Assembly (NCBI RefSeq): GCF_037975245.1
Contig: NC_092576.1
Location: forward strand, 41,065,611-41,129,610
DNA: 64,000 bases
Direction of reading: 5' to 3'
From: Apostichopus japonicus
Lineage: Eukaryota > Echinodermata > Holothuroidea > Aspidochirotida > Stichopodidae
Part shown: positions 34,021-46,500 of the stretch, in pieces
How the letters are laid out: every line of letters starts with the position of its first letter
Numbering within the stretch: the stretch's first letter is position 1
Notes under the pieces: model-generated
What the model was told of the DNA's origin: nothing
Database searches by the model: none
The model's input: the letters and a program-made list of their open reading frames with translations, nothing else
Made by a program: the position numbers and the translations under genes

Positions 34021-34342
34021 ATGTCTGCTGCAAAGGTTCTAATTTTCCTATTGTCAACGTTTGTCTTACATCATACATGGGCAAATTCCCGAATAGTGAA
34101 GACCTTTTCCGATTCTGTTTTACTTGAAACTTGTTGCGAGACAACGCAAACGATTAACTGGAAATTTAAAGAAAATTTTCTCTTTTTCAAATGGATTCCA
34201 CTGGAGAATGTTATCAAAGACACTGTTTCGCTTGATGTTAATAGTTCACTATGTATAAGTAACGTATCTCTCTTACATGAAGGCGTCTATCAGTGTATGT
34301 GCAACGATATTTCTGTGAAAAATTACTCATTGGAAGTGGAAG
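34021..34342 (+). CDS. Gene D exon 1: signal peptide plus single V-type Ig domain
   Basis: The ATG at 34021 (A at -3) opens a signal peptide (MSAAKVLIFLLSTFVLHHTW) and one Ig domain. The B-strand carries a double cysteine (LLETCCE), then INWKF, and the F-strand LLHEGVYQCMCND carries CxC. Two parallel disulfides are therefore likely. The exon ends in phase 1 at GTTTGT. An upstream in-frame ATG at 33967 exists, but this start aligns with gene E. The HEGxYxC strand also matches Ig domain 3 of genes A and B. It is transcribed away from gene A. Inferred role: secreted or membrane Ig protein, perhaps a partner or decoy of the receptor. Confidence 0.75.
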
Positions 34343-37007
34343 GTTTGTTAGTGATTAGTATTTTGTTTCAAATATTTTTGAGTAACCTCCAATATGGTTT
34401 CTGTTTGCTCTACCGAGTTAACAGACAGTACTTGTACTGTGAATGTTATCGTAAGCAAGTAGTATGATTTTGAGCTTTCAATACATTTATTTAAGTCAAA
34501 ACCAGTAACATTGTAAACATTCAAAAAGTAAAAATATAGATTAGACTTAATAGCAACCCAAAAGAGGCAGGTGAGTTTATAAGAATGAGCCATATCTTAC
34601 ACATGCACAAGAGATAAAATATCAATAAGGGGAAAACAAAAACAATTATTAATTGAATAAACATAATGTAAATATAAAGGCGAATAAGGAACATTCATAG
34701 TATTGATATCGAAATATCATTACATTAAAACATAGTAAAATGTTTGCATTATAGCGAAGAACTCGATCGTAGAAGTAGGGAAAAATTACAATTGCTGGTA
34801 ATTACTTTTGATCTTTATTTTCCACCATAGCAATATTTGCAAGCGACAACAGACGTAATAAAAATATCACATTTTTAACAATTAGGGGTTAGTCATATAT
34901 GTTTGTGAATAATTTGTTAACTTTTGGTTGTGAATTGGTTGGTTTGAACATATCTTAACCTGACTTGAGGATTGGTAGACGTAGTCTTATAATGCTCACC
35001 ATTTCATATGAAACAGATTGAACCAGAAAAAAATGCATCAATATTTCTTATAAGAAAGCAAGAAATAAACAAACATATTGGAGATAGAAGAGTGTGTTTT
35101 TATTGGAAACTTATCTTTTCAAGAACTCATGTCATTATTGTATGTATATATTGAAAGTGTTAGTAAATAGTAAAATGTATATACTAGATTTTAAACAGCA
35201 CCGCACGTTGCGACTTATCACATTTGCTGTACAAGTTGATGGTAAGATGCAGAGACTTGTCAGTAGGAACGTATTTCAATACACATTATAAACATCAATT
35301 TTGGCTGAATAGACACAATGATGGAGATAATAAAATTGGAGAAATTTTACATTCTTATAACTAATTTCTCCATTTCTGACTTATGTGTGCAGATATCAAG
35401 TAGGGAATGTGATGATAGTCTGGACTTGTAATAGGTCACGCTACAACTTCAGTCTGTGCAAGGTAAATAAATGATTGCAACATATCAGTCAATATAATGT
35501 TATCTTCAATGACCTTTTTAAGTATTCATTCAACGGACAATACGTATATATTTAATTACTCAATATCTTTCATGTTTCATTAATAATGTCCACTGCACAG
35601 ACGTTAAAGGCATACAAGTAATGTAGTGTGTTTCACATTCATTCATAATGAAGTTAATATTTCTATGTTCCCCTAAACAAAATTATCCGTTTTTTTATTG
35701 AATTGTTTAAACTTACGTTTTGATTTTATTTTTGGAGTATGATTTTATTTTTTATTTTGCCTGTTGAGTGCAAATAATGTCAAAGGTTGGCAAAGGGAGG
35801 TGGGCGTGGGCAAATTCAATCCCCTCCTCTGATTAAGGTAGGAACATGAACCTTAATATAAGATCCAGGTGCAAATGAATGCGTTTATTAATATTCTATT
35901 GTGGAAGGTATTCTCACCGTTAAAAGTTAGTAAATCTAATGAAGCATTTGAAGGCATCATTAGGCCATGAATTAGGCCTATAAATAGCACTAAACACAAC
36001 ATATGTTAAACACTAAACCATTTTCATTTCTGGAATTCATTTTTACAGCCAAAATGTAGCAAATTGGACTCGAGTCATTTCATGATTTAAGTCAACATAC
36101 GACGTTAACGAAGAAATTTTTGTAGAGTTACTATTTGGTAAAGTATGATACAGTGGAATTCAGGAGGCTGAAGGAAATCGACTACATCAGTGATGGGTGA
36201 AAGGTGAAACTCGCAAGAGTTCATATGGTATATAAATAATCATACATGTGCTTAAAAGAACTATTCCTTTGTAGTGCGGTTTATAAACCATGGGAAATGG
36301 GGACGGGAATGTGCAACCCAAAACACTGGATCAGCGCCGGGTATCATAACATATCATATATTAGCTGTCCATAAAAAAAACACCCACGCAGAACACCCAA
36401 TTATGTTAATTTCTGTAATTTATACTACAAAAGGCAACTGCTAATTCATTTTGCGCCTGGCTCAAGACTACTCTTATTGCCAATCGGCTCCTCGCGAATT
36501 TTGCCACTCTCATGTGGATTTCTTATTCTGATTCTCATTGCACAGTTGGTTTGCCTAGTAGGAGTAGAATGATATCGCTATATATTTACCTATTGTGAAT
36601 CACACGACCTAAACAAATTACACACCTGTGCGAAAAGCTAACAACAAGTGAATAAATGTTATTATGTGAATGTATGATCACAACTACCTGAAACCAAATC
36701 CAACCTCAAGGAATTATATAAGTAGCTTTTCGAGAAACTTTAGAACACATGACAATATGACTTCATTTATTTGAAATAATTAAATAATATTTCTATCTTG
36801 CTTGGATATTGTGAAACATTGTGGAAAATATATCTTTTAATTTTTTTTATAAAATAATTAAGATATATATCGCTTTAAACTACTTTATCTTTATTCCAAG
36901 TCTGTATGTAGAGTTCAAATAGCGTGATGTAAATCGCCTTAATCTAGTTTATCTTTATCACTGGGTGTTTGTTTATTGATGAACAATCAAGCCACTCCAC
37001 ATATCAG
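34343..37007. other. Intron(s) of gene D, no clear exon
   Basis: AT-rich. One splice-bounded candidate at 35391-35459 reads GNVMIVWTCNRSRYNF, but its phase fits neither neighbour. No membrane-spanning exon was found. Confidence 0.35.
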
Positions 37008-37209
37008 GTCACGTCAGCATGAACGATATACATGCTATATAGTCTCTACAGGCGATTGTACAGATATGATTAATAAATGCCCTTTGTACCTCAAGAGTAT
37101 ACTCCTTTCTGTTTCAGAAAGGGCCAACCAACCTAGTAGAATACGTCTGTTGTCGAATGAATACAGCTGTGATGGAAAAATCAGTTACAATCAAACTATA
37201 TATTCTAAT
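37008..37209 (+). CDS. Possible gene D exon: cysteine-rich extracellular segment
   Basis: Acceptor CACATATCAG, donor GTAAATAAG, phase 2 in and phase 0 out. About 67 residues with YTCYIVSTGDC, NKCPLY, EYSCDGK and an NQT site. The density of cysteine and glycosylation fits an ectodomain, and the phase-0 end matches the exon at 37789. The connection back to exon 1 is not established. Confidence 0.4.
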
Positions 37210-37788
37210 GTAAATAAGTACTATCGGTTTCGAAATAATGAAAAGCAATTATTAAGAATATTTTTCTAAGGTTTTTACATCTTTGTAGAGCACAGAGGTG
37301 TTTACTAAAAAATTGACCCTCCAAATTCCACTCACAGTTGAAACTAGTGTTTTATAAAGGGTGTTTCTGAGCTAGACAATTTCGAAATTTAATGTTTAGT
37401 TTCATTTAGAAAATATACTACTTAGTGACCAACAGGACAACAGTGAATAACATAAAGTGTAACTTCAGTACGTAGAAAAGTTAACAGAGAATACGTGTTT
37501 ATCTTGTAAAACTATACCAATGCTGCATGTACATGAAGGAAGGTAGTAAGCATCAAAAGAGAGCCATATGCCCAACAAACACACATCTTTTACGGGTGCA
37601 CTCCCCTTCCCCTGTCATACAACAGCCACTTAGTTCCTTGTGTCATAAGTGTTTGTGTCAGCTAATTTAAATTAAAAAGGAAATAATTTTTCGGTGTTAA
37701 TCCGTGAAATGGAACGCAGATAGCGTTGGGCGTTGATCCAAGGACAATGTCATCCAAATTAACGTTTCATATACTTTAAAATTTTCAG

Positions 37789-38055
37789 CTTACTAAGTTA
37801 GTCGACATACACACTTTGCAAATTCACGACGACAGACACTTGTGTCATCATATTGCCCATATCAAACGTTCTAGAAAACGAAAATGGCAAGCCAAAGTTG
37901 ATGATGAACCGAATTCCTTCATTCCTCGAAAACACGGAAGGCCGCAACCTATCGAAGAAGTCAATGACAATAATGTATTAGCTGATTTATACTCAGCTAC
38001 AACTGTACTGAAGACAACAATAAATAGTTGCCTTCAGAGAATATGTTCATGTTGA
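37789..38055 (+). CDS. Possible gene D terminal exon: basic cytoplasmic-tail-like
   Basis: After a TTAAAATTTTCAG acceptor, 88 codons run to TGA at 38053. The segment has a basic patch (HIKRSRKRKW), an acidic/proline region (VDDEPNSFIPRKHGRPQPIEE), a tyrosine motif (LADLYSA) and a cysteine-rich end (LQRICSC). It looks like the cytosolic tail of a membrane protein, but no membrane helix was found to link it to gene D. It could belong to another plus-strand gene. Confidence 0.4.
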   Translation, partial: LTKLVDIHTLQIHDDRHLCHHIAHIKRSRKRKWQAKVDDEPNSFIPRKHGRPQPIEEVNDNNVLADLYSATTVLKTTINSCLQRICSC

Positions 38056-38453
38056 CCTAACATTTACAAAAATAAATAAAAAGAGAGAATATTCGCTGAT
38101 AAAATCTCATAGGAAAGTCAAAGGGTCATTCCATACTTCATCTTGTTTACTTTAAATCTAACTTATGATAACATCCATTTTCGAGATGCAATAAGAAGGA
38201 GAAGACGAATTTACAGCAGTGAAATTTTAAAACTCCCGTTAATGTCAACTTATGTGACTCCACATAACCTTTGATCTGCACCATTGACAATTGATCTAAC
38301 ATACATGCATATACACATATGAATAGTACGTTTCTGATTTAACCAGAAGTAGCTGTATGAGCTTAGTTATCAGTTTATTGTACAAATGTAGCTCAATTTG
38401 AACTTACAATTACTCCGAAATAATCCCGAAAATCTAACGAAAAAAACACTTAC

Positions 38454-38987
38454 CATTTTTTTGTATTCCTGTTCGGTCATGCGGGACGAACCGATGTTTT
38501 TCTGTGAAAAGCAAATATGCACACAATTTATATTACGATAATTCGAATAAGTAGCACGTCTGATTCTTATTGGAAGTATAACACGGATATTTGTGAATCA
38601 ATTTAATCTTATAATCTTATTGTAATAAGAGCACTTTTACCTCATCGTATGTATGTAAATGTGTCATTCCCAATTCATAGAAACCACAAGAAGATTTGAG
38701 TGAGGTTAGTTTTGACTCCAAGGCTATCCAAAGTCCTTTAAGCCACTGAAATATCACTCTAAAGACAACAGCCAGAAGGTGGTTGAAATATGGTACATAA
38801 AGTATCATATCAGGTTTCAACTATTTACACTGATAGATAAAAATTAATAAATACAGCTTGTATCTATTCAGACTCTTACCACCCAATAGCCGGAGTTTAA
38901 ATCTAGATCAAATCGTATTGACGACGGAAACCAACATACTGTAAGGAAAGCGAAAACAAAGACAAGCATGTTACAAGATTTAATCAT
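38454..38987 (-). CDS. Gene F, 5' end: signal-peptide protein of unknown family
   Basis: Three phase-0 exons join: 38987-38880 (36 codons), 38745-38641 (35 codons) and 38501-38454 (16 codons). Donors are GTAAGAG, GTAAAAG and GTAAGTG, with good acceptors before the second and third. The protein starts with a signal peptide (MIKSCNMLVFVFAFLTVCW) and continues YWVWLKGLWIALESKLTSL, with few cysteines. I do not recognise the family. It lies between gene D's possible tail and the 3' end of gene B, on B's strand, and its 3' part was not found. Confidence 0.5.
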
Positions 38988-40381
38988 CACATGTGCGTTT
39001 CCGAAATCATGTATCATTCTAAGCGTTAGGAAAAGCGCGTTGGAAATCTGCTTAAAGCAAGGTCTTCAGTTGGTTTTGATAAATGTCCTGTTTGTACTAA
39101 ACTTAAATATCAAAAGAGCTCTGTAGATTACCAAGCAAAGCTTCAATCAAAATAGTCGAGTAAAGATAAAAGGAGAATTTGTTTTAACTTACTGTGTTTG
39201 CTATGCCACAACAAAAGGACGACAAAATGTTGAGGACTGAAGTTCTAAAATTAATTACTCAAAATTCCTTGATGTGGACACATCATGGCAAGTGACTAAC
39301 TGTAATTAAATCTAATATCTACAAAATGATCAATGCTCGTAAAGTTGTCAAAGTTGATAACCGACCTCAAGAAGTTACTTTAACAAGAAAATCGGTTGGA
39401 TGATCTGTTAATATGTTTCAAAGTAAATAGAGAATTCTATATTTAAGATATAGTAATAAATTTAATGGTATGAAATAGTTCAAATATCATTGAGTTAATC
39501 CATTATCAAGATCTCCAGAGAAACTTCTGTTATAAAGCAGTTCAAATGAGAAAGGAAATGTTTTTCAAGAAAGTGATAAGCCACTTGTCGTCAGTCGCGA
39601 GTACTCGTTTGCTCGTTACAATATATAAAAACCCCTAAATGATACAAAAGGATACAAAAATATGCCTTCTTATCAAATTGCGGTCCCCTAATTGGATAGT
39701 TGCAATTTGTTTGCACCTATTATTACTATGTTTCAAAATGGTAAAAATCATGCCTTTGACATTTTTGGCGCTCAGCTGTCTTAGAACAGGTTTTGCATCG
39801 ACCTTGTAAGGTAATAAGCTGTAAAGGAATCTGAAATTAAGAAAACGGGATAACTTGGTTTTAGAAGTGTCACGATTTGAATTAATATCATCATGTCATT
39901 TACATAGGTGCAGGTGTCACAATTTTCCTTACAAAAATTCAAGGATATAAACTTTTCATTTAGAAAATTTTGTTTACAGACGACGTTAGTTGATATCATC
40001 CTATTGGTTACAAACCTATACCATAAACTCCTCAGTAATGTGTTATCTAAGTGAAATTTAAAGAATCCGATAGCATCTAGTCAATGGACAGATGACAGAC
40101 GAAGTTCGTGGGAAATCTTTATCCTTCATGAATTGTTGACGCTTAAACTCAGTCTTAAACATATATAACTATAAACATGATTATTGCATTCTCTGAGTAA
40201 ACAAATGTGTTATTTTCATGAATTGCTTACGCTAAAACTCAGTCTTAAACATATATAACTATAAACATGATTATTGCATTCTCTGAGTAAACAAATGTGT
40301 TATTTTCATGATATCAAATAATGTTGTAAAGCAAAATTAAATATTAAACATGTTAGCGTTACTGATATACTGTTTTCATAC
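38988..40381. other. Region between gene F and the last found exon of gene B
   Basis: LRR or terminal exons of gene B would be expected here on the minus strand. I see none that fits the phase-2 end of B's last exon. Confidence 0.4.
40126..40310. repeat. Tandem duplication, 90 bp unit, two copies
   Basis: TCATGAATTG-TACGCT through ATTATTGCATTCTCTGAGTAA and TGTGTTATTT occurs twice with only a few differences (unit starts 40126 and 40216). It was therefore a recent event. It lies in the 3' flank or last intron of gene B. Confidence 0.9.
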
Positions 40382-40590
40382 CTGCTTTCTTTAATATTCC
40401 TGCAATGAGAGATATATTTAAAGATGTCTTCCAGAATCTCGTGACTAAACTCCATTTCTTTGTGCTCGAAGGATAATTGGCTGACGTCACATAGTTCTGG
40501 CACGAATACTTCAGAGTTCAAAACGATCGCATTGTTTTCGGTGTCAACTCGTTTGAAAGATTCGATGAGAATAACTTTCGGAATTGTAAT
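40382..40590 (-). CDS. Gene B exon 9: C-terminal exon
   Basis: 209 bp, phase 0 in and phase 2 out, acceptor GTTATACAG, donor GTATGA. Begins ITIPKVILIESFKRVDTENN and ends YISHCRNIKES. It is homologous to gene A's exon 9. The continuing exon was not found. Confidence 0.8.
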
Positions 40591-43500
40591 CTGTATAACA
40601 AGAAAAACAAAATCCTTTAAGATTGATTTTTATACACCTTACAAAATGAAAACACCGCGAAACTTTCTTGATAAATACGTACTAAAACACTTACGTTACT
40701 ATTGTGCTTTACACAGATAGATACCGAATGATGGCTAAGTGAAGTATCTTAATATACCAAACAAATTATTTAAATGAGTGTTGTCTATGGCAAAATCATT
40801 GACAGTCTAATAATTTTGCATCATATTAAAGAATAAACGTCTTAAAAGAGTAATAATTAATCATATAAACTACAAAACTGTGGTTTTACCTGTCTACTTG
40901 CAGCTAGTTCCAGTATCGTGATGACCGATCTCTGAATTATTTTGTTGTCCTGATCTCTTATTTGCAGAGTTCCTGAGCAAACTTCTCGTAGGTTTTCTAC
41001 AATTTTGTCAACATTTCCAACCTGTTCGAGAATGCATAGAATCGGAAGGGCTTCGATACCCTCCTGGCTTATCTTCAGATGGTCTAGAATATGTTTCGCT
41101 GCAGTTGGTTTAATACCGCATGCAAATCTAACAACGTACTGAAGCTGAATTGGATCCAAATCTTCCAGTATCTCTAACCCATCTTCTTCAAGTTCGTCGT
41201 CTAATGTAACTTTATCCAAGACACTAGCAAGGTGATGGGCTGCATACCACTCACAAAACAGGCTGTGATAAAAACTAATCTTTGAAACGATCTTTACGTG
41301 CTCTGAAGCTTCAATGCCTGGTTGATTGGACATCACAAGGGTTTCTTCTTCTCGTAATATCCCAATAGTTAAGTATTGGTCAAGGAAATCTTTTCCTAGC
41401 TTTTGAACTAAGTCTTCTTTGTCCATGTCAGGATTAAACGAATGACCGTTGAGCTTTGAAAAGCATAACTCGTCAAGCTGTTGATGATTGTTTTCATTTA
41501 TCTCAAATTTCTCAACGTTCTCATCTTTGAACTTTGATTTCATGTGACTGTGAAGGCACGTGATCATATAACGAAAAAAGCTTGTCATTGAAGTACAGTT
41601 CTTAAAGGCGTCACTCTGTAAACTAAGATGAGCGTACATGACAAAAAATAGTGGAACCACGCAGAGCTCTTTAAGAACAGGATTTTCTTCTAGCCATTCC
41701 TTGATTGGATTTTCGAAGGACTTGTAGCCGTTGATCGTCACAACCTTTTGCAAATATTCTACCTGCGCTTCGGATTTGAATCCTGTGAGCCTAAGATGAT
41801 TAGTCTGCGCTGCGTATTCCTTGGGAAGCCGTGACGATCTTGTTGTTAACAAAACTTTACAATCAGGGAACATTTTTCGTTGAAGAATATTGAATATGTC
41901 CGAGTTCTCCACCTCCTTTTCTGGGTATTCGTCAAAACCATCCAATATGATCATCAAAGAAGGACATTTATCGATGAAACTCTTAATTTCCTCGATAGTG
42001 AATTGAGAATTTGTGGGCAAAATAAACCTCTTGATTGCTTCATAGATTGATGAAACGCCTTTCAATTGTCTTAGTCTGATTAAAAGAAATATGTCTATGG
42101 AGCACAGAGATGATCCTGGAACTTCATGGCACCATTCATAAGCAAGTTGTAGAGCTAGAGTTGACTTACCGTACCCTGGTTCAGCCTCAATTATCCAGCG
42201 ATTACCTCTCAGCTGTGGATGCGTGAACAAATTTTTATAGGAATCAAAGCGTTCCCATTTTTGCTTCATTGCTTGGCCCTTTAATAAGTATTCAATGCCA
42301 CCTTCAACATACAATTCGTGCACGGTGCAGCGATCTTGCATGAACGGTATTGGTTTGATTCCGCTGTAGAGATTTTCGTAGTTTAATTTTAGCTGTGTGA
42401 TGAAGGTTTCCAGTGCATCAGATTCTGAGGAAAAATAACAACCAAATAAATACAATAAAGGACTTATGTCATGGTGATTACCGGAGAATTTGCATAAATT
42501 AGTTTCAACAACTTTATTGAATATGTAATTTAAGATACCGTGTTAGAAAAGGTAGCTCTTATTATTACGGTTCGTTATATAAAAAGTTAATTGAAACTTT
42601 TGGTAGCATAATTTGGCGTTATACGAGTGATGATCACAACTTTACCTGCATTCTGTACCATTGGCACGTTCTGTGGAAAGATAAAAAATGGAAATCATAA
42701 AATGAAATATGGAATGTGAAATATTCTGCAGAGTTTGCAGTACCATCTTCTTGAGTCTAGCAATAAAATTCGTTAACTATTTGATGATGCAGTTAAAGTT
42801 CTTGCTAAGCTCTCCTCAACGTGTAATATATGATCATAAGTTACATATCTTTTGGATCTGTTTCACAATTAAAGTTGAATAATCTTCCATACTCAGCATA
42901 ATAAATATGTATACCTTAGGAACATTTCTTCAATGTTGTGGTAAAGCTAAACTTGCTTAATACGCTTGAACAACTTCTTTTTAATCTGCAATGATTGATG
43001 CTTAAAACATAACCGATGCGAAGATTTGATGAACTTAAGTTACCTCTTCAATGTTTGCTGTGGATACCTGTGGATCTCTCGTCTTTCGATAACCTTCCAG
43101 GAGCAACGAAGAAAAAAAACTTGATACATTTCTATTTATAAATAAAATATACATTCCAAGAAGGTTCGTTCATATACAAAAAGATAGTACATTTCTGTGC
43201 ACCTGTTCGTTAGTAGAGATAAGAAAGAAGGTACTGTAAGGTAATAAATAACATAAAATATACATAAGTTAAACAGTTTATTAAAAGAAGGATTGCTGTT
43301 TAATTGCAGAATGCATTCCCTAGTCATTATTATAAGTTCTTTGCTCCACAAATTGGTTACAATACGTATTCATTATTTCTTTGCTGGGGTGTAAGTCAAA
43401 CTTATATAAGTTAAGTAATGAGACCTTATTTTCTTTTCGATAGCACGAGTGAAAAGGAAGGAAGCAAAAAGAAAACAACAAGACATGAAAGTGTAGAAAA

Positions 43501-46500
43501 TCTTGTATAGAAATCAAGAAAGCAGCGTGAGAAAATATTAACAAATTCTGAAAGAACAATTTGTAATTAGTGAATCATTTGTCTGTTGTGAGAACAAAAA
43601 AAAAACAATACCTAAGTAGATGCAACAAGCTCCCATTAGTATACCAACCGCGACGACGAGGATAATGATGAAAACAAAAGTATATTGATTGTTGATTGTA
43701 GGTGGAAGACTACCGTCTGTGTTGACGATTTTGTTAGTTGTCTGTGGTTCTACTGTGTAGAGAATATATGTAGACAGTATATACAGTACATACCATATGA
43801 TGGGAAATGCTTACCCTAATGATATAAATTAGTCAAAATCGAAAATATAATATTGAACATTGAATTTCGTACAACTGTATCTTTATTATTAAAATGAAAT
43901 TGATATGAACTTGTGTAATTTGGAGTCTGGGAATGAACACTTAAATCAATGGGTATTCATGGTAGGAAGGCAGCAGGCATGAAGATAAAATAGATGTAAT
44001 AAACCATAACATAAATTGTAGACATTTTAATATTGAGCATAATTTATGATCTGATTCATGTTAATGGATGTTGAACTAACCTATTCCTTGAAATAATAAT
44101 TCAGCTTTGGAGGTAAGTTGAAAAAGTTTTGCATTTGTTCCTACAGCTCTGCATTCGACAGTTAGTCTGTCATTTGACGTGTCTTTGACAGTGAACTCTG
44201 TCGTAAGGATTATGTCAAATGTGCCGTCAATGGATTTTGTTTTCAGCTGCTTTTGTCCATGGAATGTAATCATCTGTGCAGAGTCGTCGTGGTACACTCT
44301 CCACTCTAAGTCTACCTCTGGCCGTATGCCCTTCACGGCGCACCTTAATATTTCGTTATAGTTTACATCTAGTACACAATAGCGATCCTGAGTACACCCA
44401 TCAATGATGGGATAGTTTGGGATTGGATTTTCTGCAGGAAAGGAAACAAATATGATTGAATTGCTACTCGAGTATTGATATATAACTACGATTGACTGAT
44501 GAAACTCTGATTTGAAATTCTAAATAAAAGAGGGGGGGGGGGGCGGAGGGGCGTGGGGATACAGACAGCGATCGTCGTACATAAAAATAATAGCATCGTA
44601 GCGAGGTTATTAAAACCATTGTCATCCGCAACTAGGTATAGCACTTACCATATACAACGAGATTGAATAACATGACACCTCCCATAGTACCGTGAGTGTA
44701 TGTGCACATGTATATTCCCTCGTGTCTCAGTTGTACATCACGTAATATTAAATTCCCTTCTCGTAACTCATAATCTCTTGATATTACGTATGTTGCATTG
44801 GCTGTATCCACATCGACAACAACAGGTGTGCTAATATTGTCCTCTGTAGAGATCATTTCCCAGACGAGAAGCAAATGATGACCATCAATGCATGGAAGCT
44901 CTATCTTCTCGTTTCGCGCAACTGATACTTCTGTTGTATCAACCTGGGATGTTTCCTTCCCTTTGTTATGAACCAAAGTCAATGCCTCGCTATGCACCAG
45001 CAAATTAAGCGGATCGGCGGCTTTACAAACGAGTAGAGACAGGTATGATGATTGTATGAAAGGTTCAGTAACAGTCAGGAAACTTGTCCACGTGCTCGTC
45101 TTGTGTTTGAAAATGGTTATGTTGTTTAATTGTATGTAACCTTCTACAGTGTTGGCCAGCCATGTTAATGACATGGCAGGTCTAGCTTCCTGCATTCGAC
45201 ACGTTATTGATCGTCCCTGTTTCCATTGGATATAACATACGCTACTTTGTATGTCACAATCGTCAACAACAGGGAAAGGTGGGTTCGGCCGAACTAGAAA
45301 TTTGGAGATGAAAGAAAAGATAAAGACGGATTTTCAGTAAAACTGGTAGGTGATGCATACTTTATAGTGGACCATTTTATTGGAGGTTTAACTGCAAGCC
45401 TTAGTTTTCATACCACGTTTCCAGGAAATTGGATCCCAGTATCATTTGTCTCGACGGCCTTTTTCTTTCGGAACACATTTTGGGCTATAACACTTACTTA
45501 CCACATCTTCTAGATAGTCCTCCTCTCACATTAGATCAGGTATTATTTAGGCCTACTTATTGTAATAACATGCGAATTAACTAATAAACAATACCAACAA
45601 TTTTGGAGGTGTCAAATAATCTATAGAATATAGTTTTATGTCTTCAATGAACAGTCAGGTTCATGATATTCGAGGTAGACAATGATTGCTAAACACTTTG
45701 AAGGTTTGAATATAATGGATGTTATGCTCACTGTAGGACTTATATCAATATAAATATCTTGCTAGGCTGTTCTGATCAGTTTTGCATTCATACATAGTGA
45801 ATCTGGTTTCATGTCCGACAGACACGTTCTTGATTATGTACTTTTGTGTAGAGCTTATGATGTCAATAATTATAATAAAATTCATCAATCCATTACTATG
45901 GCTTCATATTACGTTGAATCATGAGGACTCATAATTTTCGAATTATATTCAAAGTTAAAATAAAGTAAATAAGTTGTCTCATATATAAAAAGAAGTAAAA
46001 GATACAATGGTTTGAATCCAGTAAATATATAGTATTTACTTACTATAGGTAATTAGATCGATATCATGCCTTGCTAGGCTTTCCTGATCCGTTTCATATT
46101 CATACACCGTGAATTTGATTTCGTGTTCCACCGATACGTTGTTGATTATTAATGATCCATCTGATCGGATGTCGAATTCCCCTGAGTCATAACCTGCCCC
46201 TTCAGCATTTTGGTTAGTGATGAGGCTTACTGTTGCTGGACCGTCTGTTATGGTAAGCTTATAATACCAATGAATGCTAGAGAAGTTATCACTGAAGCTA
46301 CAAACAATCGTCCCTGTTTTTCCAATCTCAAGATACTGAGGAGATTTACATCCATTTTGGGCAGCTGTTAGGTAAGGAAATACAATATCATAGTTCATAA
46401 TACGTCTTAGGATTTGCAAATGTTGAAAAAAAAAAACTCTTGTTTAAGAGACTGAAGACTTTAACTCCAAACAAATCGTTAAGTCCTTATCGATTCTCAA

